64,000 nucleotides of DNA from Hymenobacter telluris. Its GTDB lineage: Bacteria; Bacteroidota; Bacteroidia; Cytophagales; Hymenobacteraceae. This document shows, one piece after another, positions 55,623 to 63,503 of the stretch (position 1 is the stretch's first letter; each line of letters begins with the position of its first letter). A model generated the notes under the pieces. It was not told the DNA's origin, did not search any database, and worked only from the letters and a program-made list of their open reading frames with translations. The stretch covers positions 1-64,000 of the forward strand of contig NZ_JAFLQZ010000022.1 in assembly GCF_017313265.1 (NCBI RefSeq). The letters run 5' to 3'. Both the position numbers and the translations under genes were made by a program.

Positions 55623-58600
55623 ATGAACAAGGCTCTCCCCCCTTTACCAGAGGATGCTTCAGTAGCATATGCTACACTTCATATTCACTTGCCAAGCCCC
55701 TTTACAAGTGTACAAGTATTCAACGCTCGCTTCGAACGTCAAGCACCTGCACATAACATTGAACCAGATATAGCTGAATACAAAGTTCCTATTGGGGTAT
55801 ATGCAGTTCATTTTGTTGTAGGTGACGTGGTTGAACAGAAACTTGTTTCTGTTTTTGAGCCAGGCGCAACTCAAGATCTATACCTGCTTGATCCAGTAAA
55901 GTTTACTGCCATAGCGCCAGTGGCGCATACTTTTAAATACAATGACAAGCATGCTGAATTTGTCAAAGCACTCAGTTTTTCTAAACCGAAAAGCTTATTT
56001 AATACAGCTAGCGATGCTCAGTTGTTACTGTATGTTCGTGAACTACCGGAAACAGGAATCCAGATAGAGACTCTCTTTGCTAAAGTATCGCTTCTTAGTG
56101 TAACAGGAGAGTTATTACTTAACCTTGAGGAAGCAGCCAACAATGATCTAGTAAATCGTCAAGCTGGTATTCATCTGGCTCTTGCACCAGGATATTATCG
56201 AATTCGAACAGAAGATGCCGATGTCTTTGAAATAGGCTTATATCTACCTGCGCAATGGCAAACTCAAGTATTTTTTAGTCACCGTTCATTATCTCAGCCT
56301 GCTAGTAATAAACAATCACCCATTACTATGCTGAGGTTGGACTTAGCACGTGCATCGATTCACCTGGTACAACGAGGCACTGGTTTTGATCCTACCAATA
56401 AAGCAACCATTTACACAGAAGCTGCTTTGCGCGCTCTGGAAAGCGGTAAAGTAATATCTGATAAGCTTTATGAAAGGTATGCTTTCGAATTTCCAGAATA
56501 TCCCATGTTTGGGATTTATCTAGCACATCTGCACCTGCGCGATCAAACAAACAATTTCCCCTTGGTCAGAAGGGTATTAAATAATCTTCGAGAACAGCTT
56601 GGCTCATTTCCAGATGTAGTGGCAATTGCTGCTGCAATTGCCACTAGGACACAAGCAGAAGGAGATCTTGCAATAGTACAGAAGCTCGGCCCTGTCACAT
56701 TTCCACCCTTGCTTGCTTATAGCTGGGAAGAACTCTTGCGTTTTAGCTTTCATCAGCCGCACATAGTTGGTGATCAATCAATACTTGATCAGTTTGCTCC
56801 ATATACTACCCTTTCTTATCCGATACTTGTATTCAATAAATTAGTAACTGAGAGCTTTCAAAAGGAAAAAACATTAAATGACGCATATGATGAAACCGGT
56901 TTGATACCCTTGAGAGCACTCGAGTCAGACTTGAAAAACCTCGCTGGGTTCCTAGATATATTAATAAAGGCAATTTCTACACCAAGTGGCAAGAGCGGTT
57001 ATCGAAATAATGGAAGCTCATTTGAAATTATTTCTTCTGTGTGGTCTGATGTAGAAGCTCGAATTCTCAATTGGCTTCAGTTTGATCTAGATCGTGCCAA
57101 AAAGCTTCGAGAGGCTTTGCAACAGAAGGAGCAGCACAGGGAATCGACTGTAAGTCATTCTATTGGTGAAGCTGTAGCTCTTGCTTTAGGCATTCCATGG
57201 ACAAGAATAGCAGATGCAATTGTGCATGCTGCCAAGATATCCACAGAACATATGTCATCACATGCGTCCGCTTATTCTACTTCTGCCCTCTCCGAACGGC
57301 TGAACCTCAAGACTGACTTCATTGCTACTGGTGCCCGCAACCGATCCGGCCGGCCGATTACGCCCACTTTTATCACCATTCACAACACGGCCAACGCCAG
57401 CAGAGGGGCCAATGCGCTGATGCATGCCCGCTATTTGAAAGGCAGTGAAGCCCAGCAGCGCTTGGTGTCGTGGCATTTCACGGTAGATGATAGCCAGTGC
57501 ATGCAGCATCTGCCGCTGCACGAGTGCGGCATGCACGCCGGCACCTCCTTAGGCAATACCCAGAGCATTGGCATCGAAATATGTGAAAACGTGGGCATCG
57601 ATCAACCCGCGGCCAATCAACGCGCGGCGCTGCTCACGGCCGCGTTGCTGCGCCGTCTCAACCTTAACGTGTCTCACGTCGTGCCGCACCAGCACTGGTC
57701 CGGCAAAAAATGCCCGCATTTACTGCTCGATGCCCAAGGAACGATCAAGGGCTTTCTAGCCCTCGTGAAAGCGGAATTAGCCACGCTGCCCGCCACCGTA
57801 GGCCTTCCCACCGATACGCCGTCGGTGCCGGCCGATTCGGATCGTACGCCGGCCATGGCTACAGCCCCCGCACCCACGGATCAGTTGTTTGCCTTGGACA
57901 CCGAGGGCACCACCCTGGACACCGTGCGCGCGGTGGACCGCATTGAGGTTGCCGCAACGAGACGAGGCAAAGCGAGTGGCAAAACGTATGTGTTGGACGC
58001 ACGCCCGGATACACTGGATTTTCGCGATACGCTGTTCGTGCCGACTCTGCGGGAGGTTCCCGCCACCCGGCCGTTGGCAGACTACCAAAAGCTGGCCAAG
58101 AAATACGGCGTGCCCGTGCTGGATCAGGGCAAGGAAGGGGCCTGCACCGGCTTTGCCCTGGCTACGGTCGCCAATTACTTGCTCGGACAGCGGGTGCAGC
58201 CCTGCCAACCCGTCTCGGCGCGCATGCTCTATGACATGGCGCGTCGCTACGACGAGTGGGAAGGCGACGCCTATGAAGGGTCCAGCGCCCGCGGCGCGAT
58301 CAAAGGCTGGCACAAGCACGGCGTGTGTGCCGAACAGGAGTGGCCCAGCCAGGGGCCCAATGTCCACCGCCTGACCGGCGACTTGGCCCAAGCCGCGGGC
58401 CGCTGCCCCCTAGGGGCCTATTTCCGAGTCAATCATAAAGACTTGGTGAGCATGCACAACGCGCTGGCCGAAGTCGGGGTGCTCTATGCCACGAGCATCG
58501 TGCACGACGGGTGGCAGCGGGTAGATGCCGAGGGCCGCATCAAGATGGGCGATACACGGCTTGGTGGCCACGCGTTCGCCCTGGTCGGCTACGACGAGCA

Positions 58601-60029
58601 GGGCTTCTGGTTGCAGAATTCCTGGGGCGCGGACTGGGGCCACCACGGCTTTGCTCACCTCTCCTACGATGACTGGCTAGCCCATGGCACCGACGTGTGG
58701 GTGGTACGCCTAGGTGTGCCCGTGCAGTTGCGCACCTCGCAGGGCATCGCCGCGGCCCGCTGGGGCGGCAGTGGGTCCGTCAAAGCCAATGCCTATAGCT
58801 TTGCTGACCTGCGTCCCCACGTGTTGAGTATCGGCAATGACGGGGCGCTGCGCCCGACCGGCACCTTTGGCAACGACGAGGAAGACGTGCGCCAGCTGCT
58901 GCTGGAGGAATTCCCAAAAATCACGAAAACCTGGAAGCGCAAGCGGCTTCTGATTTATGCCCACGGGGGCTTGGTCGGCGAAGATGAAGCCCTGCAGCGG
59001 GTGGCCGAGTACCGGGCTGAGTTGCTCAAGCACGAAGTTTACCCGCTGGCCATCATCTGGCGCAGCGACTTTTGGACAACGATTACCAACGTGTTGCAGG
59101 ACGCCCAGCGGCGGCGGCGGCCCGAGGGCATGCTTGACGGCGCGCTGGATTTCGTGCTCGACCGGCTCGACGACTTTTTGGAGCCCGTCGCCCGTCATGC
59201 GGGGGGCCGGGTGCTGTGGCAGGAAATGAAAGAAAACGCGCGGCAGGCTACTGAAAGCCCGCAGGGCGGCCTGCGGCTGGTACTAGGCTACTTGATGGAC
59301 TTGTTGCACCAAGTCGGGGAGGACGTCGAGCTACACCTGATCGGCCACAGTGCCGGCTCCATTGTGCTGGCCCCATTTACCCAACTGCTTACCACGGTGG
59401 GGCGCGTGCCGAGCGGCCCCATGGCTGGCCAGCGAGGTTTTGGCCGCCAAATAACGAGCTGCACACTGTGGGCCCCGGCCATCACCACCGAACTGTTCCT
59501 ACAAACTTACGCGCCGGCCATCCGGGCCGCGAGCATCGAGCGGGCCACCCTGTTTGCTTTGCATGACACCGTCGAGCAGGACGACCACTGCGCTCATGTG
59601 TATCACAAGTCCCTGCTCTATCTCGTATCGAATGCCTTCGAAGAGCCGGCTGTGCGCCAGCCCTTCCGGCATGACCGCGCTACGCCGCTCGTGGGCATGG
59701 CCAAGTTTGTGCTGGCTGATAGCGCGTTTGCGGATCCCGACGTGGTGAAACTGATTAAAAATCAACACCTAGAGCTGGTCTTGGCCCCTAATATCGATGG
59801 TCGGCTGCCCGTCACCCAGCAGTCCGGCAGCCGGCATCACGGCGACTTCGATGATGACGAGCTAACGGTGAAGGCCACGCTGGCGCGCATTCTCGGCCCG
59901 GGTCAAGAGCAACACGCGCTGCAAGAGGAGTCAGCGGAACGGCATATGTTCCGTAGCAACGCCAAGGCTTTGCAGCAGGTACGGCAGGATTTGCTCGCCT
60001 CTGGGCGTAGTACCAAGCGAGGTGGATAG
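55623..60029 (+). CDS. Fusion protein: N-terminal region, amidase_2, papain-like, alpha/beta hydrolase
   Basis: A protein of 1468 residues. Residues 1-545 are unrecognised and AT-rich in coding. Residues ~560-715 resemble an N-acetylmuramoyl-L-alanine amidase (PGRP/amidase_2): FITIHNTANASRG, LVSWHFTVDDS, GIEICENVG and HQHWSGKKCPH. Residues ~820-1035 form a papain-like (C1) domain: VLDQGKEGACTGFALATVAN (Cys ~840), GGHAFALVGYD (His) and LQNSWGADWG (Asn). Residues ~1110-1440 look like an alpha/beta hydrolase: LIYAHGGLVG and LIGHSAGSIVL. From about residue 545 the coding becomes clearly GC-rich. No signal peptide is seen, so how the amidase part would reach peptidoglycan is unclear. Confidence 0.75.
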   Translation: MNKALPPLPEDASVAYATLHIHLPSPFTSVQVFNARFERQAPAHNIEPDIAEYKVPIGVYAVHFVVGDVVEQKLVSVFEPGATQDLYLLDPVKFTAIAPVAHTFKYNDKHAEFVKALSFSKPKSLFNTASDAQLLLYVRELPETGIQIETLFAKVSLLSVTGELLLNLEEAANNDLVNRQAGIHLALAPGYYRIRTEDADVFEIGLYLPAQWQTQVFFSHRSLSQPASNKQSPITMLRLDLARASIHLVQRGTGFDPTNKATIYTEAALRALESGKVISDKLYERYAFEFPEYPMFGIYLAHLHLRDQTNNFPLVRRVLNNLREQLGSFPDVVAIAAAIATRTQAEGDLAIVQKLGPVTFPPLLAYSWEELLRFSFHQPHIVGDQSILDQFAPYTTLSYPILVFNKLVTESFQKEKTLNDAYDETGLIPLRALESDLKNLAGFLDILIKAISTPSGKSGYRNNGSSFEIISSVWSDVEARILNWLQFDLDRAKKLREALQQKEQHRESTVSHSIGEAVALALGIPWTRIADAIVHAAKISTEHMSSHASAYSTSALSERLNLKTDFIATGARNRSGRPITPTFITIHNTANASRGANALMHARYLKGSEAQQRLVSWHFTVDDSQCMQHLPLHECGMHAGTSLGNTQSIGIEICENVGIDQPAANQRAALLTAALLRRLNLNVSHVVPHQHWSGKKCPHLLLDAQGTIKGFLALVKAELATLPATVGLPTDTPSVPADSDRTPAMATAPAPTDQLFALDTEGTTLDTVRAVDRIEVAATRRGKASGKTYVLDARPDTLDFRDTLFVPTLREVPATRPLADYQKLAKKYGVPVLDQGKEGACTGFALATVANYLLGQRVQPCQPVSARMLYDMARRYDEWEGDAYEGSSARGAIKGWHKHGVCAEQEWPSQGPNVHRLTGDLAQAAGRCPLGAYFRVNHKDLVSMHNALAEVGVLYATSIVHDGWQRVDAEGRIKMGDTRLGGHAFALVGYDEQGFWLQNSWGADWGHHGFAHLSYDDWLAHGTDVWVVRLGVPVQLRTSQGIAAARWGGSGSVKANAYSFADLRPHVLSIGNDGALRPTGTFGNDEEDVRQLLLEEFPKITKTWKRKRLLIYAHGGLVGEDEALQRVAEYRAELLKHEVYPLAIIWRSDFWTTITNVLQDAQRRRRPEGMLDGALDFVLDRLDDFLEPVARHAGGRVLWQEMKENARQATESPQGGLRLVLGYLMDLLHQVGEDVELHLIGHSAGSIVLAPFTQLLTTVGRVPSGPMAGQRGFGRQITSCTLWAPAITTELFLQTYAPAIRAASIERATLFALHDTVEQDDHCAHVYHKSLLYLVSNAFEEPAVRQPFRHDRATPLVGMAKFVLADSAFADPDVVKLIKNQHLELVLAPNIDGRLPVTQQSGSRHHGDFDDDELTVKATLARILGPGQEQHALQEESAERHMFRSNAKALQQVRQDLLASGRSTKRGG

Positions 60030-60144
60030 GATGCATCCCTCACGGGCATTATATATACTAGCGGCTGCGTCAACACAGAGTTTTCTTGCTCATGATAATG
60101 GAGGAAATCTGCACCGGCTCGGGGCTACCACTGAGGTGGTCGGC

Positions 60145-61032
60145 TTAGGTGAGACAGAGTTGGGTCTTAGTTAAAAAAGCCTGATTTTCAAAGTGATGCG
60201 GGCACTCATAGCCGAGTGCCGAGTGGCGCCGCTGGTGATTGTAATAGTCAAAATACGTCGTCAGCTCGGCTTGCGCCTCCGCGACGGAAGCAAACGCCGC
60301 GCGGTCCAGCAACACTTCGGTTTTCACGCGGGACCAGAGACTCTCGGCTTGGGCGTTGTCATAGCACTCACCTCGGCGGCTCCTGCTGCGCACCAACTGC
60401 CGGTCCGTGAGCAGGCGCCTGTAGACGTTGCCGCAGTACTGACCACCCCGGTCCGAATGGACAATGAGCCCCGCTGCCGGCTGTCGGCTCAGCAGCGCCC
60501 GACGCAAGGCCGTGACCACCAATTCCTCGGGCATGCTGCTCCGTACTTGCCAGCCCACGACGCGTTTGGTGTGCACATCCTGAAACGCAGCCAGATACGC
60601 CCAACAGCCGTTTTGCAGCGGTAAATAGGTAATATCACCCACCCACACCTGGTCGGCTTCTGTGGGGGCGGACCGGTTTAGCAGGTGATTCGCCGCCACC
60701 CGCGGCCCGTGCTCGCTCTGCGTCGTGCGGGGGACAAACGCCCGCGGTTGCACGGCCACGAGCTCGCGCCGACGCAGGGCATGGCGGATACGATGACGGC
60801 CCACCCGGTATCCTTGCGCGCGCAGTTCGGCCTGTAAGCGACGGGTGCCATACCGCCGCTTATGCTGAAAAAACACGTGGCACAGCTCCTTTTCCCAGGC
60901 TGGCACGGAGAAGCGCACCGCTACTTTTTGCCGCCACCGGTAGTAACTGGCCACCCCCACCCCGAGTACCTGACAGAGTTGACGCACGGAATAGTGCCGG
61001 GTTTGCGCTCGGACAAAGCGATAGCGGCTCAT
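60145..61032 (-). CDS. IS3-family transposase OrfB (DDE integrase core)
   Basis: A protein of 295 residues with an N-terminal HTH_21-type region (YSVRQLCQVLGVGVASYYRW), then the DDE core: VWVGDITYLPL (D), LIVHSDRGGQY (D) and CYDNAQAESLWSRVKTE (E), and RRHSALGYECP at the end. It cuts and joins IS ends together with OrfA. It is in the same reading frame as orfA, separated by one TAG. Confidence 0.88.
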   Translation of the reverse strand: MSRYRFVRAQTRHYSVRQLCQVLGVGVASYYRWRQKVAVRFSVPAWEKELCHVFFQHKRRYGTRRLQAELRAQGYRVGRHRIRHALRRRELVAVQPRAFVPRTTQSEHGPRVAANHLLNRSAPTEADQVWVGDITYLPLQNGCWAYLAAFQDVHTKRVVGWQVRSSMPEELVVTALRRALLSRQPAAGLIVHSDRGGQYCGNVYRRLLTDRQLVRSRSRRGECYDNAQAESLWSRVKTEVLLDRAAFASVAEAQAELTTYFDYYNHQRRHSALGYECPHHFENQAFLTKTQLCLT

Positions 61033-61056
61033 GAGGTCGGCGGCATGAGCCTGCGT

Positions 61057-61350
61057 CTAGAGCAGGCAACTGGCCAAGGCTTTTTTTAAGATGTCGCGCT
61101 CCTGCTGCAAGCGGCGGTTCTCAGCGCGCAATTGACGCATCGCGGCACTTTCTTTTTCCCCACGGCCCACTTCCAGCACAGGTTGCAGGGCTTTTTGCCA
61201 CTTGTAGAGCAGTTTAGGGCTGATGCCCAGTTGCCGAGCGGCGGCTTGCGTGCTCCGGCTTTCACCGGCCAGGCGCAAGGCTTCCGCTCGGAAGGCCTCA
61301 TCGTAGCGACGACGCTTGCGCGGCGAACTGTTGGTTGGTTTCGAACTCAT
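61057..61350 (-). CDS. IS3-family transposase OrfA (HTH)
   Basis: A protein of 97 residues with the IS3 OrfA helix-turn-helix (KRRRYDEAFRAEALRLAGES, AARQLGISPKLLYKWQKAL) and a leucine-zipper-like C-terminus (LRAENRRLQQERDILKKAL). It ends at a TAG (61,057-61,059); a seven-A run in the coding strand lies just before, but a -1 shift there does not lead into orfB. Confidence 0.85.
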   Translation of the reverse strand: MSSKPTNSSPRKRRRYDEAFRAEALRLAGESRSTQAAARQLGISPKLLYKWQKALQPVLEVGRGEKESAAMRQLRAENRRLQQERDILKKALASCLL

Positions 61351-61403
61351 GACAGAAGGAAGATAACGCCCTTTTCTGTCTCACTTCTTTAGACCATCTC
61401 ACT

Positions 61404-61430
61404 CAGAGGTGGTCTAGTTAAGCGGGACAG
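61404..61430. mobile_element. Solo IS3-family end next to the intact IS
   Basis: AGAGGTGGTCTAGTTAAGCG followed by GGACAG matches the left-end repeats of the IS3 elements in this window but has no element behind it. It lies 2 bp from the right end of the intact IS. Either the rest of an older element was lost, or this is a relic of an abutting-ends intermediate. Confidence 0.5.
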
Positions 61431-61582
61431 GTGATAACATCGTGACAGCTCAAATTGTCATCGGTTTCAGGCCCCCTCCCCTCCCTTGTTGATTACGCCA
61501 CAAACGCTTTAAAAACTGAGGCTAAAAAGTAGGACCAAAAAGAAAACGACGTTTATTTTTATGACCCTAGCTTTTTGACGCC
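61431..61582. other. Short spacer before the serine recombinase
   Basis: About 150 bp with no gene; probably holds the recombinase promoter and possibly its recombination site. Confidence 0.3.
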
Positions 61583-62152
61583 ATGAACAAGATCTTCGGC
61601 TACGCTCGTGTTTCCACTGTCGACCAAAACATGGACACCCAACTCGATATTCTGACCAAGGCCGGGTGCCACCAGATCTTCCAGGATAAGATTACCGGCA
61701 TGAGTTTGCAGCGACCAGCACTTGATGAGATGCTCGGCTTATTACGAGAAGGAGATACGGTTTTGGTAGCACGCTTCTTCCGCTTGGGACGCAGCCGCGA
61801 CCACGTCATTCACTTAGTGAACTCGTTCCACCAGCGCGGTATTCATTTCAAGGCCTTGGACTTGGGAATCGACACGACTACGCCAGCAGGCAAGTTCATG
61901 CTCTCCATTTTCGCCTCACTCGCGGAGTACGACCGGGAGAGTATTCTGGAGAAAACGAGAGCCGGCCAGCAGCTAGCGGCCGCGCAAGGCAAGCACATTG
62001 GTCGGCCAAAGGGCTTGGATCCAGAGAATCTTGCCAAAGTAAAGAAGGCGTTGGATAAAGGCCTGTCGGTCGCAGATACAGTGAACTTGACAGGGATTAG
62101 CCTTTCTAGTGTCAAGCGTTATCGCAAGCATTTACAAGCGACGCTAACTTAA
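61583..62152 (+). CDS. Serine recombinase (resolvase/invertase family)
   Basis: A protein of 189 residues. The catalytic domain has FGYARVSTVDQNMDTQ (Ser nucleophile in ARVST), the Arg in VARFFRLGRSRDHV, and the E helix FMLSIFASLAEYDRESI. A C-terminal HTH includes LSVADTVNLTGISLSSVKRY. The length is normal for small resolvases and invertases. It may resolve plasmid dimers or belong to a lost transposon. No crossover site was recognised by eye. Confidence 0.9.
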   Translation: MNKIFGYARVSTVDQNMDTQLDILTKAGCHQIFQDKITGMSLQRPALDEMLGLLREGDTVLVARFFRLGRSRDHVIHLVNSFHQRGIHFKALDLGIDTTTPAGKFMLSIFASLAEYDRESILEKTRAGQQLAAAQGKHIGRPKGLDPENLAKVKKALDKGLSVADTVNLTGISLSSVKRYRKHLQATLT

Positions 62153-62362
62153 CGCAAACCTCCTATCGCAAGATGTCCAGCCGCTTCAACTTTGCGACCT
62201 CTGTTATATACTAGCTTGACTTCATAAAGCGCATCAGCAATTCACGCCCCAAAGCTGTTTGGCCTTATTTAGACTGGGAAGTATTACGAGTGTAGCAATT
62301 ACATTTCGCGATATCCCTTTGTTCGTTAGCGCCTACCTTGCCCTTTGTTTTATTTCCTAGCT

Positions 62363-63028
62363 ATGCTTTCTAATAATCGTATGTATACGATCTCTAACGA
62401 GGTACCGAAGGCGAGCAAGCGAGAGCCAATTATTGCACCACCAACGAGCCTAGTTCTTACTAGAATCCTACTGCGGTGGTTGGTAGGAGGCATCTTGTGT
62501 GTATTGGTTACTAACGGGTATGCTCAAACTCGGTCAGGCGCGCCGGTACCGGCCAAAAAGCAGGCACCAAAATCAGCCCAACAATCGCAGAAGCCCGGCA
62601 CGCTTTCCGCCGGCCAAGTGGAAGAGGCTTTGCGCCTGCTGCTGAAAGCCACTGCGCCGGATTCCGCCCAAGCCGCGCTCCGCCGCCTGCCGGAAACGGA
62701 AATCAGTGGCTTGCTCATCGATCAGACCCTGACCAAGATTGGGCATGACTTCTATGCCTTGTTCTACGCCCAGTGGGACCCACCTCCAAACCTAGGTGAA
62801 TTCACTGTGTTAATCCGGGAAAAGCCGGGCCGGCCACCCAGCACGCTGATTGCACTGGAGGTGAACGAGAACCTACTGGTCGAGCTACCCCTGTCGCCTA
62901 ATTACGAGGCGCTGGAGGAAGCCGTGGCGTATGGTCTGAATGCTGCGACTGACTATTTGATCAATGCCCGCACGGTCGGGCAACAGCTAGAAAAAACTGC
63001 GGATGATCCCGGCAAGGAGGTATATTGA
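62363..63028 (+). CDS. csgE: Curli assembly protein CsgE
   Basis: A protein of 221 residues. A hydrophobic segment (LLRWLVGGILCVLVTNGYAQ) ends in a signal-like cleavage site, followed by a Gln/Lys-rich linker. The CsgE core is ISGLLIDQTLTKIGHDFYAL, FTVLIREKPG and STLIALEVNENLL. CsgE is a periplasmic factor that guides curli subunits to the CsgG pore. The N-terminus before the hydrophobic segment is longer than usual, so the true start may be internal. csgF follows after 31 bp. Confidence 0.85.
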   Translation: MLSNNRMYTISNEVPKASKREPIIAPPTSLVLTRILLRWLVGGILCVLVTNGYAQTRSGAPVPAKKQAPKSAQQSQKPGTLSAGQVEEALRLLLKATAPDSAQAALRRLPETEISGLLIDQTLTKIGHDFYALFYAQWDPPPNLGEFTVLIREKPGRPPSTLIALEVNENLLVELPLSPNYEALEEAVAYGLNAATDYLINARTVGQQLEKTADDPGKEVY

Positions 63029-63059
63029 CCCCTCGTTCTCCTATCCCGCTATTGCTCCT

Positions 63060-63491
63060 ATGAAATCACGCGTACTACTCTGCCTACTTGTCGTATTCGG
63101 TGCGTTATTGGGTTCACATGAAGCCGCCGCCCAAGATTTGGTCTACAAACCAATTAATCCCGCCTTCGGGGGCGACACGTTCAATTACCAATGGCTGCTG
63201 AGTTCGGCGCAGGCGCAGAATTCCACGAAAGACCCTGACGCCCCAAAAGCGCCCGCGCAACTGGACCAACTGCAACAGTTTCAGCAGAGCCTGAACCAGC
63301 AGATTCTGGGGCAGCTGGCTCAGCGCTTGGTGGGCAATCAGTTCGGGACGGGCTCGGATGCGCTCAAGCCGGGTAACTACCTAGTGGGCACCTACCAGAT
63401 TGGCGTCGTGCCCAGTGGCACGGGCTTCTCCATCAATATCCTGGATAGAAGTACAGGCAACCAAACGACCATTACCATTCCAGGCCTGTAA
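63060..63491 (+). CDS. csgF: Curli assembly protein CsgF
   Basis: A protein of 143 residues with a signal peptide (VLLCLLVVFGALLGSHEAAA). The mature N-terminus, QDLVYKPINPAFGG, is the CsgF signature that enters the CsgG pore. A Q/L-rich helix follows (LDQLQQFQQSLNQQILGQL), and the C-terminus is a beta-rich YQIGVVPSGTGFSINILD. It lies between csgE and csgG on the same strand and is secreted to the outer-membrane surface. Confidence 0.9.
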   Translation: MKSRVLLCLLVVFGALLGSHEAAAQDLVYKPINPAFGGDTFNYQWLLSSAQAQNSTKDPDAPKAPAQLDQLQQFQQSLNQQILGQLAQRLVGNQFGTGSDALKPGNYLVGTYQIGVVPSGTGFSINILDRSTGNQTTITIPGL

Positions 63492-63503
63492 GCCGCGGGC
63501 CTG

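Larger units (their letters stand above)
60132..61401. mobile_element. IS3-family insertion sequence
   Basis: The left end TGAGGTGGTC...GTGAGACAG and the inverted right end TGAGATGGTC...GTGAGACAG form imperfect terminal inverted repeats. Inside are orfA and orfB, both on the minus strand. No clear target duplication was seen. It immediately follows the large fusion gene and may be mobile. Confidence 0.75.

Noticed and set aside
61081..61087. A seven-base A run in orfA as a programmed -1 frameshift site
   Set aside because: A -1 shift leads into a frame unrelated to orfB; orfB is already in the orfA frame after the TAG.
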